Assembly (NCBI GenBank): GCA_029237695.1
Contig: CM055274.1
Coordinates: 20,139,505 to 20,203,504 of the forward strand
Direction: 5' to 3'
Source of the DNA: Conchocele bisecta
Taxonomy: Eukaryota; Mollusca; Bivalvia; Lucinida; Thyasiridae
DNA length: 64,000 bases
Shown here: piece by piece, positions 12,000 through 23,200 of the stretch
Layout: each line of letters opens with the position of its first letter
How positions within the stretch are numbered: position 1 is the stretch's first letter
Translations under genes and position numbers: made by a program
Notes under the pieces: generated by a model
Told to the model about the DNA's origin: nothing
Databases searched by the model: none
The model's input: the letters and a program-made list of their open reading frames with translations, nothing else

Positions 12000-13464
12000 C
12001 GACAGCCCGAGACGAATCATATAAGACCCTCAAAGTCCCTACCGCAATCGCGAACGTATCACGCGATGAATTCAAAGAGGCGCAGGCACATGACGTCACA
12101 TTGACGTCAGTTCGAAATAATGCAAAAGACGGAACGGTACGGTCAAGTAAGAACGGAAACAAATCGAAATTCGCATACCGAAAAGACTTGTTGTATCGTA
12201 ATTTCGAATCGATAGGGTCAGGTAGGATGTACCATCAGCTGGTAGTCCCAAAAACACTTAGGACTACCGTGATGAAAAGTGGCACATGAATCAATCATGG
12301 CGGGCCATTTAGGGGTTAAGAAGACAACTGATCGAGTGTTATCAGAATTTTATTGGCCAGGCGTGGGCAGTGACATTACACGGTTTTGTAGGTCTTGTGA
12401 CATATGTCAAAAGACTGTGTCAAAGGGACACATCACCAAGGTTCCGTTAGGAACTATGCCGTTGATAGACACTCCGTTCAAACGAGTCGCAGTTGATATT
12501 GTAGGGCCAATTTTTCCAGCTACCGATCGGAAGAATCGTTACATACTAACGTTAGTTGATTATGCAACTAGGTACCCAGAAGCGGTACCACTACCAGGCA
12601 TCGAGGCCGAACGAGTCGCGGAAGCTCTCGTGGATATGTTCAGTAGACTGGGTATCCCCGAGGAGATGCTCACCGATAGGGGTAGTCAATTTACGTCGGC
12701 AGTCATGGAGGAAGTTAGTAGATTGTTATCGCTGAGACAATTAACCACGACACCGTACCACCCACAGTGTAACGGTCTCGTGGAACGGTCAATGGTACGT
12801 TAAAGCAAATGCTTCGTAGAATGGCAAGCGAACGTCCCAAAGATTGGGACAAATACATTAACGCGCTCTTATTCGCGTATCGCGAAGTCCTCAAGAAAGT
12901 TTGGCTTTCTCACCGTTTGAACTATTGTACGGAAGGACCGTTCGAGGTCCGATGAGCATACTAAGAGATCTGTGGTCCGAGAAGGACACAGAGGACAACG
13001 TCAAAACGACGTATCAGTACGTCCTAGACTTGCGCGAACGGCTCGAGAAAACGTGCGAAATCGCGCATGAGAACTTGAAGAGTGCGTCCAAAAAGTACGC
13101 AAAGTACTACAACCGTAAGACTCGTAGTAGGCAGTATGCAGTGGCAGATCAGGTACTTGTACTACTACCGACAGACAACAACAAATTGCTTCTTAGGTGG
13201 AAGGGACCATACCCCATAACAGAGGTAGTTAATGAGTGGGACTATAGAGTTGACATGGGAGGGAAGTTGAAAACCTTTCATGCAAACATGTTAAAGAGGT
13301 ACGAGACTAGGCCTGAGCACCCGGGGAAGGGAATACTCACTGTAATAAATGCGGCCGTGATAGAAGACACAGTAGAGGGGGATCCTAGTCCAAGTGGGTG
13401 TAGTGCCGAAGAAAACATGTTATGTCCCAGGGGGATTAGAGTCCGATACGGAGAGCAAAGTTGA
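12000..13464 (+). pseudogene. Integrase of Gypsy-1, located before RT
   Basis: Integrase inserts the cDNA copy into host DNA. In order one sees an N-terminal HHCC zinc module (HESIMAGHLG with CRSCDICQKT, 12282-12413), then the catalytic core with its three acidic residues: VAVDIVGP (about 12491), LTDRGSQF (about 12671) and the Glu of NGLVERS (about 12787). Next come SPFELLYGRTVRGP (12907) and a C-terminal domain with LRWKGPYPI (about 13194). The frame breaks near 12797 and near 12892; each looks like loss of one base in a short homopolymer. The key oddity is position: it follows the protease directly, with no reverse transcriptase between them. Confidence 0.88.
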
Positions 13465-13615
13465 CCTGTCGCCTGATTTAGGCAAGAAACAAAAGACGCA
13501 AGTCAAAGAGATCTTACGGGAGTTCACCCATGTCCTGAGGGACGCACCGGGACACACCTATATAGGGAAACATGAGATAAAGTGGGCAGACTACCTGAGC
13601 AGGATATCGGGGTAG
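13465..13615 (+). pseudogene. RT/RNase H remnant of Gypsy-1, internal deletion
   Basis: Downstream of the integrase, the frame reads VDLSPDLGKKQKTQVKEIL and then EFTHVLRDAPGHT, the conserved segment that precedes Ty3/Gypsy reverse transcriptase. Within a few residues it jumps to KWADYLSRISG, resembling the segment that ends RNase H. Nearly all of RT and RNase H (about 1.5 kb in full relatives) is therefore missing between roughly 13578 and 13585. The element is non-autonomous. Confidence 0.8.
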
Positions 13616-13673
13616 ATTCAGCTGTGCCAACGTGTCTCGCGATTATGCACGAAAGTGTAAACACTTTTTGTTT

Positions 13674-13685
13674 AGGGGGGAGATA
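13674..13685 (+). other. Polypurine tract of Gypsy-1
   Basis: AGGGGGGAGATA lies immediately before the 3' LTR, the expected position for the plus-strand primer. Confidence 0.8.
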
Positions 13686-16200
13686 TGTCGCGTGACACGT
13701 GCATTCTTGTACATTCTGGAATCCGTATAATTGTATATTTGTGATGTGTGGTACTGTGTTGTATTGTTGTGCGTATTATTGGTTTCACATCCCTGTGATT
13801 TCACACACCTGTGGTTTTTGCACACCTGTGGTTTGGCATGTACATTTGCCATGTACAATGTGCGTGTAATAAGGGGGCTTATGTTGTATTGGTGGAGATA
13901 CGTTTATGCGTGTCCTATTTGCGGATTTAAATATACGTCTAGTTTATGAGCAATGTTTTACTGATGTCACGCCATATTTGCCACAGACTATGCATGTGTG
14001 TGGTAGAGAAACTCGTTGACTGCGTGTGCTGTTTCGCTAGGGAAAAGATACCTTTTAGTATTACGGATGTCCAACTGTCCGTGCCAGCCGAGTTTGTCCG
14101 CGTGTCAGTGTTTCACCATATAAGGGACCTTCTGTAGGTGAAGCCAGTATACAGCGCAGACCATACCATGGTCTGCCCTGTTATGTATGCTACCGGTTAG
14201 TGTTTCAGCATAGCCTGGTACTGGCCAACACGGATATATCAGATCCCATAATGGTGATGTTTTGGTGTCGTGATATTTCCGTAAATGACCACGATATTTG
14301 AGTTTAGTATGTGCTACACTCTCATTTGAGTGTATAGCCGTAGGACCGTTATGGAGGGGTTTGGCGGGGCCAAGAAGCGACCTTCGCATTGTCGAGACCA
14401 GTCGAGTAGATTTCGGATTATGAGATCTGGGTCTATAGTGTGCAGATTTATGGTAGTGTGGGGTATACCATGTTGGATGGTATTTATTCCACGAGGGCTG
14501 TACACTGGTTTGGTTGAATTTAAGGCGTGGGAACATATATTTATGCCAAATATAACCCATGGGTGACATGGCAAAAGCCATGGTTTTGTAGTATTTATGT
14601 GAGATGTCGTACGAGGGGTAGGCATATCCATTATTCCGTGCATGGTTTCACTGGTGCGTATATAAGCGATGTCTCGCTATGTGTTGGCGGGACACATATT
14701 TTCTGGTTACAGAAGACTAGTACTGTATTCACCAGTGACACGGAGGATTTTGGTATGTACCTAGAACATTTTATTTCAGCTGTGATTTGCCGTTGTTCGA
14801 TTCCCGTTTTAGTCTGTTGTGCATCCTGTCTGTTTGTCTGTGCGTATTCGTCCAGTAATTGGAGATTCATTTCATTTTTGTAGCCTCTTGAGAACGCTCC
14901 AGCGAGCCACATTGGACGTTTTGGTCCACTCGTTTGAGGGCAGACCCCAGTCAGTGCAGAGTATCGGTCGTCCGAGTGTCCGTACGTCTGTCTGGCGCAG
15001 TGTGTGTAGCAGCTCCGGGTACAGGCCTGTATAGAGCAGTGTGTGATAGCTACCTCGCGTTCAGCAGACAGTCACAGCCATAGTTTAGTGAAGTGAAACG
15101 CCATACACACATATCATATAATTATACTACCACCGAGTTGAATGTCACCTAAGTGAAACTTTTCCCGGCGTCTTAGCCAACGTGATAATCGCCATTTTGT
15201 ATTATATCGGAACTTTACATCCGGTCTACCACTTCCGGTATTACAACCCATTGATTCATCATGGATACTTTACATCCGGTCTACCACAAACGGTTGCTAC
15301 AGTCGAGTGATACCATAGAACTTTACATCTGGTCCACCATTTCCGGAGATAATACTACCTGTGGAACTTTACTTCCGGGAACCAGCTTCCGGAACATTAT
15401 CGTTATTGACTATCATGTGATGTAACCACATCCGGCTTTGACTTTGACATTCATACTTTGAAAATATATTGCATAGGCAATACATATGTATACTTTGATA
15501 GTGTATGGTAATACTCCTATCATGGCATATCATGGCTAAAGGATTGTAGTAAGACTACATATATTGTTTATGGATTAATCCACTTGAAGTTGGATTATAG
15601 CCATATTGTTGACTAGACCTCATATTGCGGGTGAGGCAGACCTTGGGACCTTGATACTCAGAGGTTACACTATCTATTGAGATACGCCAGCACTGGGGTA
15701 GCTCAGATGATTGTCATTTTGTCCTCCAATGTTCGTTATGCAATGTTATACTTGTATGTTATTTAACTTTGATTAGCGATCATCAAAGTACTTGTGCATT
15801 CATACTATTGTCCACTACGGGACCATTGAGATACCACATACCGAGTTTATTCGTCTATAGCTTTTAAGTTGCGTTAACGTATAACAGTCGATTGGCTTAC
15901 AACCTTGTAGTAATTGAATAGTATCATGCACAGTACAGTGATGTTCGCATATCAATGTATCATGTATTCCTTTGTGTTCCCCATGTAATATAGTGTACAT
16001 TATAAGTGATTAAGTGACTACGTGTACTTATCTACTCTGGCCTATCCCTTACACTTCAACTGCATGGTTACCACTTTTCGTTCGTCGGATCAAGCTATAT
16101 TGGCCATAACGTCATAACAATTGAAGTATATTTGGTTCATATGATAATTGGGGGAGACAATTTGTCTCGATCATTCCTGACCTTGGTAATGACCTTGACA
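13686..16200 (+). mobile_element. 3' LTR of Gypsy-1 retrotransposon
   Basis: A 2515 bp repeat matching 6971-9496 almost base for base. Differences seen by eye are nearly all one- or two-base indels, mostly in homopolymers, plus one larger difference around 14777. GTGGG follows at 16201-16205, matching 6966-6970, giving a 5 bp target duplication. The pair defines a 9.2 kb element. Confidence 0.95.
14659..14666 (+). promoter_or_regulatory. TATA-box candidate in 3' LTR
   Basis: Same TATATAAG as in the 5' LTR. In this LTR it could promote readthrough transcription into the downstream phosphatase gene, about 2.4 kb away. Motif evidence only. Confidence 0.3.
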
Positions 16201-16400
16201 GTGGGCGGGGCTCATTAACGACAGTAGCTGTTTTTGATCGCTCGACCTGCCACGGAATTGACACGGTATCAAAATGTTAGTGCCAGTTGGGGGGAAGTCC
16301 CTTCACCTGCCATGTTTACGTCGTGAAGGCCGTTGCTATCGTCATTTACGCGTTGTCTGGCACATTTCCTGTTGACATCATTCGGTCATTGAGAGGAACA

Positions 16401-16470
16401 GCCGTGCAATAATTGCCGTGCGTGTAAGTGCCCATACGTTTCAGATACACGCACGGCAATTATTATACGG
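16401..16470. repeat. Short inverted repeat
   Basis: 'aataattgccgtgcgtgt' and its complement 'acacgcacggcaattatt' are separated by about 20 bases, forming a strong hairpin just right of the LTR element. Probably a small MITE remnant. Confidence 0.6.
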
Positions 16471-16765
16471 CATCTCATAAAATTAGGCTCCACCCCTTTA
16501 GTTACACCACATTCTAAGCTCCACCCTTTTAGATACACAGAACAACAATTCGGTATTGGAAATTATAGCAGGTGTGTGTATAATGCTGAAAGTCTTTGGG
16601 CTATCATACAAGTACATTACTCGTACTTTACAATGTACGATATATATATGCGTATATGCGCCACAAACATGTACGAAATATATAAATAAAATGTCAGAAC
16701 AAATTAATGATGATTTACAAGGTGACGCGTAGTTCCGGCATTGTGTTCAATGGAAAACGAAAACA

Positions 16766-16972
16766 CAATGAAACCTCTGTAAACCGGACACAAATATCTT
16801 AGTTTTGAAGTGATTCTTGGTCATTTCTCTCAGATGATAATGTCTGCTCATGATTGCGCAAAGCTCTCACATATGTCTCCGAAAGGTCATATGCCTGATT
16901 TACAGTGAAACCTCTCTAAATATGTCACCCTGGGGACTACCCAAGGTGTCCGTTTTGGAGAGGTTTCAGTGT
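16766..16972. mobile_element. AACCTCTCTAAACCGGACAC MITE, copy 1
   Basis: Left end 'tgaaacctctgtaaaccgga' and right end 'tgtccgttttggagaggttt' are inverted repeats bounding about 207 bp. A second copy with the same ends lies at 29414-29616. Confidence 0.75.
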
Positions 16973-17084
16973 ATATATATATTGTATAATACTCCCAGAT
17001 GAAGCTATATTGTTTGTCGTGGGGAGATAATAATATACATTATTCTCAACGAACCGACGATTGACTTCAATAATTTACTTTCAG

Positions 17085-17234
17085 ACTCAATACGTGTTCC
17101 TACACCGGGCGGTTCTTGAGGCAATATTTCCCACGGGAAAATGTTGTCCATCAGAGAACTTTCCAGAACTCTACAAAGACCTGCTAAGTATCCCCGATGG
17201 CACTATAGCATCGAAGCTGCAAACTGAATTTGAG
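17085..17234 (+). CDS. RPTP exon a: end of D1 domain
   Basis: Acceptor TTTACTTTCAG, donor GAG|GTTTGT, phase 0 at both ends, 50 residues. It begins TQYVFLHRAVLEAIF, the conserved helix that closes an RPTP catalytic domain (QYxFxHxAxLEA). It then runs into the linker and ends QTEFE. The preceding exon, which should carry the D1 HCSAGxGRTG loop, is not visible to the left. Confidence 0.85.
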
Positions 17235-20200
17235 GTTTGTATATACAGGATAGTGTCCTGACATAGCCGTCAGCTACATTATACAATTATTTACTTTTAC
17301 GGACCTTCGAAAAGTCATGTTCACCGTGCCCGACGGCCGCGGTAAATATGACTTTTCGAAGGTCCTCAAATCTCGTGTACACCGACTCAAAAAACAGTAA
17401 TTAATGTATTATATGACTTTTGGTTTTGCTGAAAAATTGGCTCGTCGTTGAACCGTGTCATGTTTCCGCTGCGTGATCAGTGACTCGCGCACACAGGTCA
17501 ATATCACATTTAGAATATCACTCTCGGACTGCGAGCGTCCGATACTGATATTCAGGTTAATCATGTGACCCTCTATTGGGCATTGGCTGGACTTCTCAGT
17601 CATACAATAATACAAGCTATTATACATACTGTACATCAAGGTGCATGATCACGTGGTTACAACATCAACAACCATTACTGAATCTTCTAGCAGCGCCTCC
17701 GATTCAAGGTACGTATTGTTATATTGTCCTTGTTATGTAACGGATGTTAATGCAATATGGCGCATCAAACGCGTCTTGTTAAGCTGCATTTGGTGGTCTC
17801 AGTACATTGGCCGCAACATCTGACGTGTTTGCGAAAACTCGATGTCCGTGTTTACTGTCAATACTGACACGTAAATCGATTCATCGCAAAAACGACATGA
17901 GTATGTGCCAAAGTACCGTGACCGCCAAATGCAGGTCATGAAGACGCGTTTGTTGCGCCATATTTCATCAAAATCCGTTGCATATTAAGGTACATATCAA
18001 CTAATATTTAAGTTGGAGTGGGCCCATTTTCAACACTTTCATACATTGTTGTTGTTGTGGTAACCATGTGACCTTGCATATTGGACATGTTAAAAGTCAA
18101 ATGTGGTTGTGACCGGCGAAATTTGACGTATGGGTGTAGTGTGTTTATTACATGTGTCATCAGTTTATCATCACGATGTATTGCGCTGGTTTCTTCTTCA
18201 CGTAGTTTCATGTGTTACTGCGTTTCAAAGACTGCATGGCGACCAGTGCAGTGCCTGATCAAAAGGAAATATCCTAATATTTTCCCTGATATATAATATA
18301 ATATATACTGAAAGGATAAAGAAAAGCAGGGTAACAATATACACAATAATGGTTTAAATGCTTGGCCTAAAATTATGAGGCGACTATCTTGGTCACTGTG
18401 CACCCAAACCGGTACCTAAAGTTACTCAACCGTGTAATGCACCGTACCACATAGAGAAAGTGATAAAAAACCAAAATCACGTGCATTATGATGATAAAAC
18501 ATTTTGTCATACCACTTGATACGCTTGAGGTATACACATTGTTTTCCACTATTTACACTGAATTTATAGCTCTCACAATCATGGTATGTCTGACGGAAGT
18601 TCAGAGGGGTCAGGCCATTGCATTGCTAATGCAAGGTCAAACGCAACAGCAGGTTGCTATGCAGTTCGGTGTGAATGTTTCCACCATAGAACGTCTTGTC
18701 CGTCGTCTGAGAGAGACCGGGAGGGTTGTCGACCGACCGAGATCGGGACGTCCGCGCGTAACGTCACGACGTCAAGACAGGGCTATTCGTCTCGCCCACC
18801 TACGTAATCGCCACGTCACTGCCACTGAAACCGCTATTAACACGGTAGGCAATCATAATCGCCACATTCACCCCAAAACTGTAAGAAATCGATTGCGCAA
18901 TGGTGGTCTGCGAGCACGTCGTCTTTATGTCGGTCTGCATCTCACTCGTGCACGTCGCGCGCTTCGTATGGCATGGTTGGCGGCACATGCTCCCAGACGA
19001 TTTTCAATAAGGCAATGGAGACAAGTCTTTTTCACAGATGAGTCCCGGTTCACTCTTTTTCGTCCGGACGGTCGACGTCGTGTATACCGACGTCGTGGGG
19101 AACGCTTCGCCGACGCTTGCGTACTTGAGAGGGATAGGTTTGGGGGTGGCTCGGTTATGATCTGGGGAGGGGTATCTGACGGGGTAAAGTCATCGTTGAT
19201 TGTGGTATTCGGGAATTTAACCGCCGTAAGATATAGGGATGAAATCCTCCGCCCGGTTGTTGTTCCATTTGTGCAACAGCGTCAACTAATTTTCCAGCAT
19301 GATAATGCCCGGCCCCATGTAGCCACAGTTTGTCAAGACTTTCTCGCTGACCATAACATTAACCCACTCGACTTGCCAGCGTACAGTCCCGATCGAACAT
19401 CTGTGGGACGAACTTGACAGGAGGATAAGGGGGTGCCAGAATACCCCTTCTAATCTCGACCCACTATGGACTGCATTGTTGGAAGAGTGGAACAATATCC
19501 CAAATAAGAAGGATAAATGCACTGATAAATTCCATGCACAAGAGAATCAGGGCTATGAGAGATGCGCAAGGGGGCATACGAGATACTGACAAAACAGTGG
19601 ATTTCACTGTGCGATTTTGGGGGGTACCGTCAATTGTGATTAAATTACTAATGAATTATCTGTCAAAACCTAATGCAATTTTGGTAATGTGTTGACTAAA
19701 GATGTTTTTTTAATACTCATATAAAATATTGTATATAACAGCAAACACATCACATTAAATCACCTCAAATGATTACCCTGCGTTTCTTTATCCTTTCAGT
19801 ATATAATGTTGCTGCGAATGGAGAAGTCGGGCTTATTGGGACTTATGGGTTTTACGATCAGTTTATATCCTGATCAGCCTCAGTCTGATCAGGATATGCG
19901 CTGTTCACCATTCCATCAATGAAACACCCGTCATACTTCAAACATGGAATATGGAGTAGATACTCATCAGGCTACAGGAATGAGCTATTTGATCAGAAGC
20001 TACAATGGTCATACACACCATAAGCACCATTTCTCCATTCACAGTCACATATGTTGTCAGATATTTGAACAAGAAGTGACGAACGACATGAATGAACACA
20101 TTAAACCGACGGTTGTCACCGGAGAAAAGAAACCTGTGGACAACTATGCTTCCTCCAAGTTGCCAGAAAATAAAATCAAGATTCGCGACAACGCTGTTAT

Positions 20201-23200
20201 ACCTAGTACGTTAACCCTTCCAACACCACAGGCCTGTATAGTGGTATTAGCAAAAGGTGAAGATCCAGTCTCCTCAGGATCTGCACGTTTTGCAAGTAAT
20301 TTGTAATTTTCATATGTTTAAGAACAAAAACACAGTGTCCCCCTTTTCATGAATGGACTAGTCTGAAAATAATGTTGTGACGATAGGATTAGTCGGAAAA
20401 TTAACATATACAAATACATTCCAGTTGCTTAGGGGTGAAAGGGTTCAAGGAACTGGGTCTGAGATATGCCTACTGTCTGTTCCACGTTTTTTCTGCCGAT
20501 TAAATTTTTGGCTATTAAACACATGAAATCTAAAACATATTTAAACTAAGTACTTTTCCATCCATAACAAAAATAGTCACCCTCCCCAAATTGTTTCATT
20601 TGATGCAATTCCATCAAATATTCAATTTCTTGCGAAAAAAAGCCATTTTCATATGAGAATTTAACAAAAAGAGCTGCAGGAGGAATCGAAAAACGAAATA
20701 TTTTGAAAATTGACTCCGAAACCTGTCTAGATTGCTTGGAAATGATGTATGGTAACTAAGAAAAGTTAGATTTTGAAAAGCTGTCAACAAATTCAAAACG
20801 TCGGCAGCAGTACTGATTATAAACATGTTTTTCAATGGATGGTTACCATATTGTTTTATTTAAATTAACTATCCTCTCGAATTTCATGGGAACTTTCTAG
20901 TATTATCATTTTCTCTTACTGGTACACGTATAGCGAAATGCCAAATTTTGTAAACCAAATTATCTCGCCTTTTGATCATCGTTTCTGATAGTATGTACTT
21001 TAAAATAACGCATGATTTTCGGAATGCGATCAAATAAAATGGTGCGGTTAATTTATAAAATCATGTAATTTACCATGCATGAACAGAAAAACTGACAAAA
21101 TCATATGTAGAGAAAAAATCACAACATTATGTCATTTACTATGCATGAAGAGAAAAACTCACACAATCATGTAATTTACTGTGTTTGAAGAGAAAAACTC
21201 ACTTAATTATGTCATTTACTATGCCTAAAGAGAAACACTCACAATATTATGTCATTTACTATGCATGAAGAGAACAACTTACACAATTATGTCATTTACT
21301 ATGAATAAAGTGAAACAGTCACACAATTATGTCATTGACTATGCTTGAAGTGAAAAACTCGCACCATTATGTCATTGACTATGCTTTAAGTGGAAACTCA
21401 AAAAATTATGTCATTTACTATGAATGAAGTGAAAAAGTCACAAAAGTATGTAATTTGCTATGCTTGAAGTGAAAAACACACTTTGATGAGTACTCTACAA
21501 TATTGTCATTCTCGAAAATTTCATCACGGGTAGTGATAAAAGTTTGACAGTGCCACTACATGAAAGAGAACAACGTGGCATTAATCAATAATATTATATT
21601 ATTATAGTTAGATAATATATGTGCCTGTGACTGGCGAACTGAGTGTTGTGCCATTATTAGCTACATGCATAGCGTCCAATGAGTATGTTTCTAATTTCTA
21701 AAATATCAGTATATATCCTTATCAAGTGCTACATGTGCTAGCAGATCACGAGCAACACTGACCATAACATCCACTGTACAGTGGGGTCTGCGTGTAAGTG
21801 CACACACGAACGAACACGACAGGTTGGAACCAACCTGTCGTGTTCATTCGTGTGTGCACTTACACGCTGACCCCACTGAACATGGTAATATGAGGAGTAT
21901 GTAAATGGCGTAATTCGTTGAGGAAATATAACAGTAAATTGAATGTAAGTGGATTGATTAATATTATATTATGTTTAACCATTTCCAATGGTTCCCTACA
22001 TGCAGAATACATATACATGTACAGATCCGTGCGCGGTTATTTAGTCAAGCGGTGAGCAGTTTAAAATAGTATTACGTGATTACCCTGTCTACAGAAATAA
22101 TCCAATACATGTCGCCATACTATTAATGTGTATTATCAATATTTCGAGAGAAATGAAAGTGTTAGTAACATATCATACGACACATCTTATATAATGTAAC
22201 TTCATATTATACATGTATAATCTACATATAATGTGGCACTAACTGGATACATGGGCCTTATGGGATGTGTGACTTGTGTTTGCTCGTGATCAAATAACAC
22301 ACTCCTGTAGCCGGATAACGCTGTATATTCCTAATTAGAAGCATGCCAGGCAATTTGTAGATGAAATGGCGAGCAGTGAAGATCCTGACCAGACTGTGCG
22401 GATGCGCCGGCTGATCTGGATCTACATTGGTCACAAAACCCATAAGTGTCATGTCTCCAGTCACAGCAACATGTATCTTTGTGAATCTACATGCATTTGA
22501 ACTATACATAAGTTAGATAACACTTCAACTGCAATGACATTGTTTATTTGTATTTCATATTTGTCATAGATATGCATGTTACTTACATGTACATATGTTA
22601 TTTTACAGATGACCGGTTTCGTCCGTATTTGACAAGCGCAGTGCCCGGATGTAACAATTTTATAAACGCCACTGTACTACCCGTAAGTGTAACATTTAAC
22701 CAGAAACATACAATAAAAATATTATTCTCTGTTTCTCGTTTATATATTAACTGTGTATTTGCATATACAGTAGTAACTGTTATGGTTATTATTCAGAATT
22801 TCCATTCTTGCATATGTAGTCACTGAACCAGAACAGCGATGCCTAGGTGATGTAATTATGTTGACTTGACTCCATCTGTTTCTTGTGAAAAGTCATATTA
22901 CATGTACATATATATGATTTTGTAGTTGCGAACGGTAATTCTTGCAATCTACTACCGTACCGTCCGTATGCACCTACGGACGGTACGGGAGTAGATTGCA
23001 AGAGTTACCTTCGCAACTAATGATTTTGTACCTAAGAAGATGTGCGATATCTCATGAAAAATGTTTACAAACTTTAAGATGTCGAAAGTTGACGAAATGT
23101 TCATAGAAATGCGGAATATATTTACTGTACACGCTATTTACTGTATCGGTTTTATGTGTGTGGTTTCATATGGTGCAATTGCGTTTACATCTTTCTCCAT

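Noticed and set aside
1..17060. D1 catalytic exon (HCSAGxGRTG) of the phosphatase
   Set aside because: Searched for by eye on the + strand and not found; it probably lies left of the window.
19944..20060. Coding sequence upstream of exon b in the same open frame
   Set aside because: This stretch is MITE sequence found in many places, so the open frame before 20061 is chance; the exon is taken to start after the CAG.
21060..21480. CRISPR-like array of about 45 bp period
   Set aside because: The whole unit is repeated, without unique spacers, and no cas genes are present; an ordinary tandem repeat.
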